Below, in pieces: positions 44,782 through 53,043 of a stretch of DNA of 64,000 bases; the stretch's first letter is position 1; every line of letters begins with the position of its first letter. A model generated the notes under the pieces. The model searched no databases. It worked only from the letters and a program-made list of their open reading frames with translations, and was not told the DNA's origin. Made by a program: the position numbers and the translations under genes. Location of the stretch: NCBI GenBank assembly GCA_020638525.1, contig JACKIL010000001.1, forward strand, positions 310,001 through 374,000, in the 5' to 3' direction. Origin of the DNA: Caulobacterales bacterium. GTDB taxonomy: Bacteria; Pseudomonadota; Alphaproteobacteria; Caulobacterales; Parvularculaceae.

Positions 44782-45627
44782 TCACTCGATCTCGTCGAAT
44801 TCCTCGTACTCGCCAATATCCGGCAGATCTTCGTAGTTCGTTACGCCGTCGGCGATCTCTCTTTTGCGCGCCTGCATGTAGAAGCTGCGCATGGATGCGT
44901 AATAGTCGAGCGACTTCGAGCGGATGTCGTCAAGCGGCTCGATCAGCGGCTCGCGCAAGGCGAGGGCGGTCGCGCCCGCCCGTGAATAGCGCGCGAGCGA
45001 GGCCGGATTGGTGTCGATGTAGATGAGCGGGTCGAACGCAATGTCGACCGCCGAGCCGAAACCGTCGCGCACCGATGACGGTCCGAAGAAGGGCAGGTAC
45101 ACGTAAGGGCCGGAACCGACGCCCCAGACAGCGAGCGTCTGCCCGAAATCTTCCGTATGCCCCGGAATGCCGAGCGTCGCCGCCCCGTCCGTGAGGCCCA
45201 GAAAGCCGATCGTCGAGTTGATGATGAAGCGGCCCGTCGTTTCCGCCGCGCGCTTCGGCTTGCCCTGAAGGATGTCGTTGACGAGCGTCTTCGGCGAGGC
45301 GGCGTTGGCGAGGAAGTTACTGAGGCCTTTTCTTGCGGGCTTCGGCGTAACGAACCGATACGCCTTCGCAGCAGGGACGAAGAGATTGTCGTCGACGAAA
45401 AGGTTCATCGCGAAAATCTTCCTGTTGAAGCCTTCCCAGGGGTCGCCTTCCGCGCCGCCGGTGTCGCCTGCGGCCCGCTCAAGGTCAGCGGTTGTCGACT
45501 CGACGTCGCCAGTGTTGCCGAGCTGGGCCGCCGCAGGACCGGCCGCCATCAAAACGCTCGCCAACGCTGTCAGCGCCAAGCGCCCCCGAACTCCCCTCAT
45601 CATTCGCTCCAACATCGTTTCAGCCAC
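44782..45627 (-). CDS. mlaA: MlaA/VacJ family outer-membrane lipid asymmetry protein without lipobox
   Basis: A 281-residue protein of the MlaA (VacJ) family, which removes misplaced phospholipids from the outer leaflet of the outer membrane. Family segments include DPWEGFNRKIFAMNLFVDDN, FLANAASPKTLVNDILQGK, GRFIINSTIGFLGLTDGA and the conserved FGQTLAVWGVGSGPYVYLPF. It is first in a two-gene unit with the mlaC-like gene. Unusually, the N-terminal signal (LALTALASVLMAAGPAAAQLG) has no cysteine near its cleavage site, so the protein cannot be lipidated as E. coli MlaA is. The C-terminus is acidic (DIGEYEEFDEIE). A start at Met9 or Met10 would not change this. Confidence 0.88.
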   Translation of the reverse strand: MAETMLERMMRGVRGRLALTALASVLMAAGPAAAQLGNTGDVESTTADLERAAGDTGGAEGDPWEGFNRKIFAMNLFVDDNLFVPAAKAYRFVTPKPARKGLSNFLANAASPKTLVNDILQGKPKRAAETTGRFIINSTIGFLGLTDGAATLGIPGHTEDFGQTLAVWGVGSGPYVYLPFFGPSSVRDGFGSAVDIAFDPLIYIDTNPASLARYSRAGATALALREPLIEPLDDIRSKSLDYYASMRSFYMQARKREIADGVTNYEDLPDIGEYEEFDEIE

Positions 45628-45757
45628 CCGCGGACGCCCATTTAAAGCGCGCCGGCGACGATTATAAGTCCCCGATTGTTCGTCAGCATGACATGTGATG
45701 CGCTGCGGCGACAGCGGCTATTCCCACTAAATCGGAAGCCGGGCCTCACTTGCCGGG

Positions 45758-45779
45758 GATATAAGGATATGTTTATATC
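45758..45779. promoter_or_regulatory. dyad operator candidate before the ArsR-methyltransferase/metF/metH unit
   Basis: GATATAA (45758-45764) and TTATATC (45773-45779) are perfect inverted arms around GGATATGT, 24 bases before the start of the ArsR-type gene. AT-rich dyads of about this length are typical ArsR-family operators, so autoregulation and control of metF-metH are likely. I cannot confirm a match to the SahR consensus. Confidence 0.6.
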
Positions 45780-45802
45780 TCCCGAATCTTCGAGGCCGAC
45801 GG

Positions 45803-46795
45803 ATGAATCTCGATACGACCCTCAATGTTTTCAAGGCGATCGGGGAGGAAACCCGGCTGCGGATCATGGTGCTTCTCCTAAGGGGAGAGCTGACCGTGAG
45901 CGAACTGACCCAGATTCTGGGGCAGAGCCAGCCGCGCGTGAGCCGGCACCTCAAGATTCTCGCGGACGCCGGGTTGGTAGAGCGTTACCGCGAAGGCTCG
46001 TGGATGTTCTATCGCGCGGCCGCCAGCGGGCAGGCGGGCATTCCCGGCATTTTGAGCGCGCTCGCCGATCTCAGCACCGCTTCGGACCGGGTGATCGCGC
46101 GCGATCGCGACCGTTTCGGCCAGAGCCGGGATGCGCGGGCGCAAGCGGCGGCGGCCTACTTTCAGGAGAACGCCGCCGAGTGGGATCAGGTGCGCAAGCT
46201 TCACCTGCCGGAGTCCGACATTGAATCGCGCATGCGCAAGCTCGCTGGCGATGAGCGTGCGGCGAGCTTCGTCGATCTCGGCACGGGAACGGGGCGCATG
46301 CTCGAACTCTTCGCCGACCGTTATGACGCAGGGCTCGGCTTCGACCTGTCGCGGGAAATGCTCGCTGTCGCGCGCGCCAATCTGGAAAAGGCGGGTGTCG
46401 CTCATGCTCAGGTCCGCCACGGCGACATCTTCTCCGTGCCGATTGAGAACGCATCGGTTGATTTCGTGTGTCTGCATCAGGTGCTGCACTTTCTGACGGA
46501 GCCTGCGGCGGCGGTGCGCGAGGCTGCGCGGCTCCTGAAACCCGGCGGGCGCCTTCTCATTTCCGATTTCGCGCCGCACGAACTCGAATTCCTGCGCGAT
46601 GAGCACGCCCACCGGCGCCTTGGTTTCTCCGACGAGGAAGTCGCCGGCTGGCTGCAGGCCTCGGGCCTCGATCTCGTCGCAACTGAAACGCTCACGCCGC
46701 AATCGCGCGAGCCGCAAAAGCTCACCGTCAAGATATGGATGTGCGCGGCCTCGCAATCCGTCCGTAAACTGAAAACCCGCGCAAGCGCTGCATAG
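45803..46795 (+). CDS. ArsR-family regulator fused to a SAM-dependent methyltransferase
   Basis: A 330-residue fusion. Residues ~5-95 form an ArsR winged helix (FKAIGEETRLRIMVLLLRG, QSQPRVSRHLKILADAGLV) without the CxC metal motif of true metal sensors. Residues ~130-320 form a class I methyltransferase with motif I FVDLGTGTGRMLELF and the post-motif DFVCLHQVLHFL and LLKPGGRLLISDFAP. This architecture commonly leads methionine-cycle genes, where the C-terminal domain could sense SAM or S-adenosylhomocysteine (SahR-like). metF follows after 12 bases and metH overlaps metF, making one operon. A dyad sits 24 bases upstream. Whether the methyltransferase part is catalytic or only a sensor is not known. 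Confidence 0.87.
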   Translation: MNLDTTLNVFKAIGEETRLRIMVLLLRGELTVSELTQILGQSQPRVSRHLKILADAGLVERYREGSWMFYRAAASGQAGIPGILSALADLSTASDRVIARDRDRFGQSRDARAQAAAAYFQENAAEWDQVRKLHLPESDIESRMRKLAGDERAASFVDLGTGTGRMLELFADRYDAGLGFDLSREMLAVARANLEKAGVAHAQVRHGDIFSVPIENASVDFVCLHQVLHFLTEPAAAVREAARLLKPGGRLLISDFAPHELEFLRDEHAHRRLGFSDEEVAGWLQASGLDLVATETLTPQSREPQKLTVKIWMCAASQSVRKLKTRASAA

Positions 46796-46807
46796 AAAGT
46801 CGCTACC

Positions 46808-47686
46808 TTGTCTCAGCTTCACGTCTCGTTCGAATTCTTTCCGCCGAAAACGCCCGACATGCAGGAGCGGCTGTGGCGGTCGGTCGGCAAGCTTGCGCCG
46901 CTCGCGCCGGATTTCGTCTCCGTGACCTATGGAGCGGGCGGGTCGACGCGCGAGCGCACGCATGAAACGGTCGCGCGCATCCTGAAAGAAACCTCGCTTT
47001 CCGTCGCCGCGCATCTGACCTGCGTCGCTGCGACGAAAGAAGAAGTGAATGACGTGCTCCGCGCCTATTGGGATGCGGGCGTTCGCCATGTCGTCGCGCT
47101 GCGCGGCGATCCTCCGGGCGGGCCGGGCGAGCGTTACACGCCGCATCCAGGCGGCTACGCGAACGCCGCCGATCTCGCTGCGGGCGCGCGCAAGATTGCG
47201 CCGTTCGAAATCTCCGTCGGCTGCTATCCCGAAAAGCATCCGGACTCGCCCTCGCTCGCCGCCGATATCGACATGCTGAAACGCAAGGTCGATGCGGGTG
47301 CGACGCGCGCCATCACGCAGTTCTTCTACGATAACGCTGCTTACCTCCGATATGTCGACCGGGTGCGGGCCGCGGGCCTCGATATCCCGATCATTCCGGG
47401 CATCATGCCGGTCACGAACTTCGCCGGCGTGAGGAAGATGGCGGATATTTGCGGCACGACGATCCCGGGCCGCATCGTGAAGCTCTTCCAGAATCTCGAT
47501 GACGATCCGGCGACGCGCCAGCTCATTGCGGCGACTGTTGCGGCCGAGCAATGCCTTGAGCTTGCGGAAGAGGGCGTCAAGCACTTCCACTTCTACACGC
47601 TCAACCGCGATGACCTCGCTTATGCGCTGTGTCACATGCTCGGCGTTCGGGCGGCGCCCGCGAAAGGCGCGGAAGCCGCCGCATGA
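46808..47686 (+). CDS. metF: methylenetetrahydrofolate reductase MetF
   Basis: A 292-residue FAD enzyme reducing 5,10-methylene-THF to 5-methyl-THF for methionine synthase. It starts with TTG (46808). The opening VSFEFFPPKT holds the catalytic Glu. VSVTYGAGGSTRERT, HLTCVAATKEEV, VALRGDPPGG, ISVGCYPEKHPDSPS (folate/FAD site) and AITQFFYDNAAYLRY follow the family order. The end CHMLGVRAAP is normal. It stands between its likely regulator and metH, and its stop overlaps the metH start as ATGA, so the two enzymes are made together. Confidence 0.95.
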   Translation: MSQLHVSFEFFPPKTPDMQERLWRSVGKLAPLAPDFVSVTYGAGGSTRERTHETVARILKETSLSVAAHLTCVAATKEEVNDVLRAYWDAGVRHVVALRGDPPGGPGERYTPHPGGYANAADLAAGARKIAPFEISVGCYPEKHPDSPSLAADIDMLKRKVDAGATRAITQFFYDNAAYLRYVDRVRAAGLDIPIIPGIMPVTNFAGVRKMADICGTTIPGRIVKLFQNLDDDPATRQLIAATVAAEQCLELAEEGVKHFHFYTLNRDDLAYALCHMLGVRAAPAKGAEAAA

Positions 47687-50331
47687 CGCTCCCGACTTTT
47701 ATCAACATTGGCGAGCGGACTAACGTCACCGGCTCGGCCAAATTCCGCAAGCTGATTACGGACGGGCGCTACGATGAAGCGCTCGCGGTCGCGCGCCAGC
47801 AGGTCGAAAACGGCGCGCAGGTGATCGATGTCAACATGGACGAAGGCATGCTTGACGGCGTCGCCGCCATGCGCACCTTCCTGCGCCTCATTGCGTCCGA
47901 GCCTGATATTGCCCGCGTTCCGATCATGATCGACTCCTCCAAATGGGAAGTGATCGAAGAGGGACTCAAGAACGTTCAGGGCAAGGCGATCGTCAATTCG
48001 ATCTCGCTGAAAGAAGGCGAGGAGCCGTTCCTCGCTTACGCCAAGAAGATCATGCGTTATGGCGCAGCGAGCGTCGTTATGGCGTTCGATGAAAAGGGTC
48101 AGGCCGACACGGCGGCGCGCAAGATCGAAATCTGTACGCGCTCCTACAAGCTTCTCACCGAAGCTGGCTTTCCACCGGAAGACATCATCTTCGATCCGAA
48201 CATCTTCGCAGTCGCGACCGGCATTGAAGAGCATAACAATTACGCCGTCGATTTCATCGAGGCGACGCGCGCCATCAAGAAGACGCTGCCGCATGCGCGC
48301 GTTTCGGGCGGCGTTTCGAACATCTCCTTCTCGTTCCGCGGCAACGAGCCTGTGCGTGAGGCGATGCATTCGGTCTTTCTCTACCATGCGATCAAGGCCG
48401 GCATGGATATGGGCATCGTCAACGCCGGCCAGCTTGCGATCTATGACGAGATCGCGCCCGAGCTGCGCGAGCCCGTCGAAGATGTAATCCTCAATCGCCG
48501 GCCTGACGCGACCGAGCGGCTTCTCGAAGTCGCTGAACGTTACCGCGGCGAGGCGGGCAAGAAGATCGAGGCCGATCTTTCATGGCGCAATGCGAGCGTT
48601 GAAGAACGCCTGCGTCACGCGCTCGTCAAAGGCGTCACCGAGTTCATCGTTGAAGACACGGAAGAAGCGCGCGCCAAGCTCGGCCGGCCGCTCCATGTCA
48701 TCGAAGGCCCGCTGATGGACGGGATGAACATCGTCGGCGACCTGTTCGGGTCGGGCAAAATGTTCCTGCCGCAGGTCGTGAAATCCGCACGCGTGATGAA
48801 ACAGGCCGTCGCTTACCTGACGCCGTTCATGGAGAAGGAAAAGGAAGAGCAGGGCCTTGCGCAAGGAAAGCCGAACGGCGTCATCCTGATGGCGACGGTG
48901 AAAGGCGACGTGCACGATATCGGCAAGAACATTGTCGGCGTCGTTCTTCAGTGCAACAACTATCAGGTGATTGACCTTGGCGTGATGGTTCCCGCCGAGA
49001 AGATCCTCACTGAAGCGCGTAAGCACAATGTCGATATCATCGGACTGTCGGGGCTGATCACGCCGAGTCTCGATGAGATGCGCAATGTCGCCTCTGAAAT
49101 GAAGCGACAGGGCTTCGAGATTCCGCTGCTTATCGGCGGAGCGACGACGAGCCGCGCGCACACGGCGGTGAAGATCGCGCCCAATTACGATCACGGCGTC
49201 GTCTATGTGACGGATGCAAGCCGCGCGGTTGGCGTCGCCGGTTCTCTCGTTTCGCCGGAAAAGCGAGGCCCTTATCTCGATCAGGTGAACGAAGAATATG
49301 TTCGCATGCGCGAGCAGCATGAAAAAGGCCGCGAGCGCAATCCGCGTATTTCAATTGCGGCGGCGCGCGAGCGTAAAACGCCGATCGACTGGAAAGGCTA
49401 TACGCCGCCGACGCCGGGCTTCACCGGCGTGCGCGCGCTTCGCAATTACGATCTTGCAACGCTCGCCCGCTATATCGACTGGACGCCATTCTTCGCGTCA
49501 TGGGAGCTGACGGGGCGCTATCCGCAAATTCTCGACGACAAGATCGTCGGTGAACCGGCGCGCGCGCTCTTCGCGGACGCGCAGGCGATGCTGAAGAAGA
49601 TCGTCGACGAAAAGCAACTGACCGCGCATGGCGTTGTCGGCTTCTGGCCGGCGAACAGCGACGGCGATGACATCGTTCTCTATACGGATGAGACGCGCGG
49701 GAAGGAACTTGCGCGCTTTCACGGTCTTCGCCAGCAGATCGCCAAGCGCGAAACAGGCGCGCCGAATTACTGCCTCTCTGACTTCGTTGCGCCGAAAGAG
49801 ACAGGCCTCGCCGATTACGTCGGCGCTTTCGCAGTTACCGCGGGCGTAGGGGAGGAAGCGCTCGCCGAGAGCTTCGATGCGCGCGCCGACAACTATTCCG
49901 CGATCATGTCGAAAGCGCTCGCCGACCGCCTCGCCGAGGCGTTTGCGGAGCACTTGCATGAGCGCGTGCGGCGGGAGTTCTGGGGCTTTGAAAAGGGTGA
50001 TGCCCGCGACATCGACGCGCTGATCCGCGAGGACTATCAGGGCATTCGCCCGGCGCCCGGCTATCCGGCGCAGCCTGACCACACGGAAAAGAAGACGCTC
50101 TTCAAGCTGCTCGATCCCGAAACGAATGCGGAGATGGGGCTGACGGAAAGTTTCGCCATGACGCCGCCGGCGTCGGTCTCAGGGCTTTATTTCAGCCACC
50201 CGGGATCGCTCTATTTCGGCGTCGGCCAGATCGGCCGCGACCAGGTGGAAGATTATGCGGCGCGCAAGGGAATGACAGTTCGCGAAACGGAGAAGTGGCT
50301 CTCTCCGATCCTTGCTTATGACCCTGATTGA
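47683..50331 (+). CDS. metH: methionine synthase MetH, cobalamin/folate/activation part (no homocysteine domain)
   Basis: An 882-residue cobalamin-dependent methionine synthase subunit. The start is ATG 47683 in an ATGA overlap with metF. It begins directly with the pterin-binding domain (INIGERTNVTGSAKFRKLI, residues ~5-260), then the helical cap and B12-binding domain (~330-570, KGDVHDIGKNIVGVVLQCNN with the cobalt-ligand His in DxHxxG, then LSGLITPSLDEM), and the reactivation domain (~590-880, with the SAM-binding RPAPGYPAQPDH). The N-terminal homocysteine/zinc domain of the ~1230-residue E. coli MetH is absent. Many Alphaproteobacteria encode it as a separate gene beside metH, but none is found here. 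Confidence 0.93.
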   Translation: MTLPTFINIGERTNVTGSAKFRKLITDGRYDEALAVARQQVENGAQVIDVNMDEGMLDGVAAMRTFLRLIASEPDIARVPIMIDSSKWEVIEEGLKNVQGKAIVNSISLKEGEEPFLAYAKKIMRYGAASVVMAFDEKGQADTAARKIEICTRSYKLLTEAGFPPEDIIFDPNIFAVATGIEEHNNYAVDFIEATRAIKKTLPHARVSGGVSNISFSFRGNEPVREAMHSVFLYHAIKAGMDMGIVNAGQLAIYDEIAPELREPVEDVILNRRPDATERLLEVAERYRGEAGKKIEADLSWRNASVEERLRHALVKGVTEFIVEDTEEARAKLGRPLHVIEGPLMDGMNIVGDLFGSGKMFLPQVVKSARVMKQAVAYLTPFMEKEKEEQGLAQGKPNGVILMATVKGDVHDIGKNIVGVVLQCNNYQVIDLGVMVPAEKILTEARKHNVDIIGLSGLITPSLDEMRNVASEMKRQGFEIPLLIGGATTSRAHTAVKIAPNYDHGVVYVTDASRAVGVAGSLVSPEKRGPYLDQVNEEYVRMREQHEKGRERNPRISIAAARERKTPIDWKGYTPPTPGFTGVRALRNYDLATLARYIDWTPFFASWELTGRYPQILDDKIVGEPARALFADAQAMLKKIVDEKQLTAHGVVGFWPANSDGDDIVLYTDETRGKELARFHGLRQQIAKRETGAPNYCLSDFVAPKETGLADYVGAFAVTAGVGEEALAESFDARADNYSAIMSKALADRLAEAFAEHLHERVRREFWGFEKGDARDIDALIREDYQGIRPAPGYPAQPDHTEKKTLFKLLDPETNAEMGLTESFAMTPPASVSGLYFSHPGSLYFGVGQIGRDQVEDYAARKGMTVRETEKWLSPILAYDPD

Positions 50332-50346
50332 AAACGCGACTGAAAG

Positions 50347-50445
50347 TCAGATTGCTCCTGCGACAGCCAGGAGGATAATCATAAACGCCGCCCCGCACAG
50401 AAGCCCGGCTGCGAGAATGCGCAACTGGTGAAGGACTGCACTCAT
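50347..50445 (-). CDS. small single-span membrane protein (32 residues)
   Basis: A frame of 32 codons reading MSAVLHQLRILAAGLLCGAA and continuing with a hydrophobic helix to LAVAGAI. GAGAGGG lies seven bases upstream of the ATG, a good ribosome site. The short cytosolic lead, one ~22-residue transmembrane stretch and no tail are typical of bacterial small membrane proteins. It lies antisense just after metH, 15 bases from its stop. No family is recognised. Its reality rests on the ribosome site and composition only. Confidence 0.5.
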   Translation of the reverse strand: MSAVLHQLRILAAGLLCGAAFMIILLAVAGAI

Positions 50446-50691
50446 CGTTTCGCCCTCTCATAGTCCCCGAAGGAATTGTGATTGAACGAAGAAATATTTG
50501 CAAAACTTTCGAATCGGCTCGTTGCGCAAGGCGTGCGCCGTGCTTTGGCTAACTCATTGAAAAATGGTCTGGGGACTATTTTTCCCCAAAGCCTCCACGC
50601 TTTTCCACAGACGCTGTGCAAATCGGAAACGAGCATCGTTTTCGCGTGATGCGCCTAGCCGCGCCGCGAAGGGGAAAGTAACAGAGGCCTC

Positions 50692-51375
50692 ATGCCGTTC
50701 TGGGATCGACTTCAGAATTTCATCGACATCGCCACGCGCCGCACCTTCGGCGCGGTGTTCGACGCGCTTGCCGAGCAGAAGGCGAAACGGGACGAGGCGG
50801 CGTTCTCTATCGCACTCATTGCGCTTTCTGCGAAAATGGCGAAAGCCGACGGCGTCGTGTCGGATGACGAGATCGAAGCGTTCCGGCGTTTCTTCAGCTA
50901 TCCGGAATCCGAAGCGCGCAAAGTGGAGATGGTCTATCGGCTCGCCCAGCAGGATGTTGCGGGGTTCGAGCATTACCTCGCGCGTGTCGCCAAGATCTTC
51001 GAGGATGACCGGCAGGTCCTCGAAGATGTTCTCGATTGCCTTTTCTATGTCGCGGTCGCTGACGGCGTCGAGCATCCACGCGAGAAGGCGTTCCTCGACA
51101 AGGCGGCTGAACTCTTCGGCGTTTCGCCTGCTGCTTATCGCCGGCTCCGGGCGGTGCATTTCGGGCTCGATGCGGATGATCCCTTCGTCGTGCTGGGGGT
51201 CGAGCCGGAGGCGGATAAAGTGGCGATCAAGGCCGCTTATCGGGCGCTCGTTCGCGACCATCACCCCGACGCGTTGATCGCGCGCGGCGTGCCTGCGGCG
51301 CTCGTAAAGATCGCCGAAGCGCGGATGGCGGCAATCAATACCGCCTATGAAAAGGCGATGACGGCGGCCGCCTGA
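50692..51375 (+). CDS. TerB plus J-domain co-chaperone (DjlA-like)
   Basis: A 227-residue protein combining a TerB-like helical domain (~30-135, ALIALSAKMAKADGVVSDDE, AVADGVEHPREKAFL) with a C-terminal J domain (~162-225). The J signature is present as AAYRALVRDHHPDALIARG, including the essential HPD tripeptide. DjlA of gammaproteobacteria has the same two domains but adds an N-terminal membrane helix. Here the protein starts MPFWDRLQNFIDIATRR, with only an amphipathic lead, so it may be soluble or peripheral. It probably stimulates DnaK on a specific client. It is monocistronic, with GGGGAAAG upstream of the start. Confidence 0.87.
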   Translation: MPFWDRLQNFIDIATRRTFGAVFDALAEQKAKRDEAAFSIALIALSAKMAKADGVVSDDEIEAFRRFFSYPESEARKVEMVYRLAQQDVAGFEHYLARVAKIFEDDRQVLEDVLDCLFYVAVADGVEHPREKAFLDKAAELFGVSPAAYRRLRAVHFGLDADDPFVVLGVEPEADKVAIKAAYRALVRDHHPDALIARGVPAALVKIAEARMAAINTAYEKAMTAAA

Positions 51376-51496
51376 CCATATTTCCGCCGATTTCCTGCGC
51401 ACATATTGCACTGGACGGGGCAAATGCTTGCCGTTAAATTTTGAGAATATTTATCCGTTGGCGGTTACGTGGCGTTGGTTGTGACGAGAGTTTGTA

Positions 51497-51715
51497 GTGA
51501 CGAAATCGGGGAATGATCGCTTGAAGGGGGCGCACAAAGAGCGCGCAGGGCATTTCCTCGGCGCGGCTGCTGACGCCGTCATTCTCGTCGCTGTTCTGTG
51601 TTTTTCCGCCGTCGCCATTGTCGCTCTGGCGCTCGCCGCGCCTGTCGCTCTCGCCGTTTCGGCCATCGCCGGGCTCTTCGTTACGAAGCGCGGCCGCGAA
51701 GCCCACGCCGGCTAA
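51497..51715 (+). CDS. small membrane protein of unknown function
   Basis: A 72-residue protein starting at GTG 51497 with GAGAG seven bases upstream. After a basic, charged N-terminus (NDRLKGAHKERAG) there is one long or two short hydrophobic segments (~22-62, rich in Ala, Val, Leu), then a basic tail TKRGREAHAG. It may be a helical hairpin or single anchor. No homolog is recognised. It lies alone between the J-domain gene and the histidine-rich gene. Confidence 0.5.
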   Translation: MTKSGNDRLKGAHKERAGHFLGAAADAVILVAVLCFSAVAIVALALAAPVALAVSAIAGLFVTKRGREAHAG

Positions 51716-51866
51716 CTTTTCTCTTATGACAAGTCATGGTTAACACCCTTCAGCCGGGCGGGCGCGCTATTGCCTAAAATTTTGCGCTGCCCGCGCGGAA
51801 TGCCGAAATGAATTGGCGCCAGAGTGGAATTCGTTCCGAGTTCCTTTTCTTGCAGGCGCATACCCC

Positions 51867-52910
51867 ATGAGCTCCCAGTTCCGCGCTTCTTCGCCTTTCG
51901 AGTTTTCGTCCGATTACGCCCTTCCGCCGTCACGCCGCCGCAGGCAGCGCCGGTCGAACGCAGACGCTACGTTCGAAGGGCGCACGCTCGCTTTCAGCCT
52001 CATTGCGGCGATGGTGTCGGCGGAAGTCTCCGCCTCCGAAAGAGGCGTGCACGCAGGCGCGGTGGATGATCTCGCGGGGCTTCCCGTCGCTGACAGCCTG
52101 GAAGACCTCCTCTCCGTCAGCGCGTTGTGTACGGAGGAATCCGGCGGTCTCGGAGGTAGCGAACACGAACATGGCGGGGCGCTCAATCTCGCAGGTCTTC
52201 TCGGCGGCGCGCACCATCATGGCGCGGGCGGGCCGTTCGCGTCGCGCTTTGCAGATCCGTTCGGCGGCGCTGACGAGGGCGACCATTCAGGCGCCGTGCA
52301 CGGCGGTTGCGCAAGAATGCAGATGGCGTCCGCTTCGGACGACATGAACCATGCGCACGAAGGAATGAGCGGCGGCCATGAAGGCCATTCGGCGCACGGC
52401 GCCCATCAGGGGCATTCGGGCGCCGATGCAGCCGCCGGCGACCACGCTGCGCATGGCGAGCACGAAGACCATGAAGAGGGCGGCGAGCACGAGCATTCGC
52501 ATGAAGGGCATGGCGACAGCGCTTCGGGCGAAAGCGGCGAACATGAGGATCATCTGGCATCGGCGAGCGCCGGGCACGCCCATGCGCATGTCTCGACATC
52601 GACGGCGAGCATCGCTCACGCGCATGTGGAAACCGTAGCGACGCCTTCAGCCGCCATCGCCGTCGCCGCAGCACAAACGACAGTTTCGACGGTCGGCGCC
52701 TCCGCCGATAATGCAACGCCTACGGAGGATGCGTCCTATTCCTCCCACGCTTCCCACGGCGCGCCGAGCATTGACGACGTTCTCAGCGACGACGATGACG
52801 GCTATGCGGGCGGGGCGGCCCCCTCCGGCGATGACGCCATGGCGCTCGCCGCGCTCCTTTCGGGCGCGGGCGCTGACGAGCTCGCCGCCGCGGCCGCGCC
52901 GCTGATCTAG
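51867..52910 (+). CDS. histidine-rich, probably metal-binding orphan protein
   Basis: A 347-residue protein with no recognised family. The start is ATG 51867 (MSSQFRASSPFEFSSDYALP). An arginine cluster (SRRRRQRRSNAD) precedes one hydrophobic stretch (~41-53, LAFSLIAAMVSAE), which could be an anchor or a late signal. From ~95 to ~255 the chain is dominated by Gly, Ala, Ser, Asp, Glu and His, with about 32 His overall in patterns such as SEHEHGG, GAHHHGAGG, GGHEGHSAHGAHQGH and EGGEHEHSHEGHGD. The tail is acidic (SDDDDGYAGG) and alanine-rich. Such composition fits disordered binding of Zn, Ni, Co or Cu. Only two Cys are present. It is followed by an exporter gene but separated by 133 bases. Confidence 0.6.
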   Translation: MSSQFRASSPFEFSSDYALPPSRRRRQRRSNADATFEGRTLAFSLIAAMVSAEVSASERGVHAGAVDDLAGLPVADSLEDLLSVSALCTEESGGLGGSEHEHGGALNLAGLLGGAHHHGAGGPFASRFADPFGGADEGDHSGAVHGGCARMQMASASDDMNHAHEGMSGGHEGHSAHGAHQGHSGADAAAGDHAAHGEHEDHEEGGEHEHSHEGHGDSASGESGEHEDHLASASAGHAHAHVSTSTASIAHAHVETVATPSAAIAVAAAQTTVSTVGASADNATPTEDASYSSHASHGAPSIDDVLSDDDDGYAGGAAPSGDDAMALAALLSGAGADELAAAAAPLI

Positions 52911-53043
52911 CGCCTTCACAATCTGCTGCGCGTCTGCCAGCCCGCCGCTGAATCCAGTGGCGCGCAGGCACGCTTGCGCCTATGGCTCGTCGCGCCATCG
53001 GGCGTGACTTCGCGCGCCCGCATCATACCTATCGGGGACTACC

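Noticed and set aside
45878..47635. 585-codon minus-strand frame opposite the ArsR-methyltransferase and metF genes
   Set aside because: Both opposite-strand genes have strong family motifs. This frame runs across two genes, as chance frames in GC-rich DNA do.
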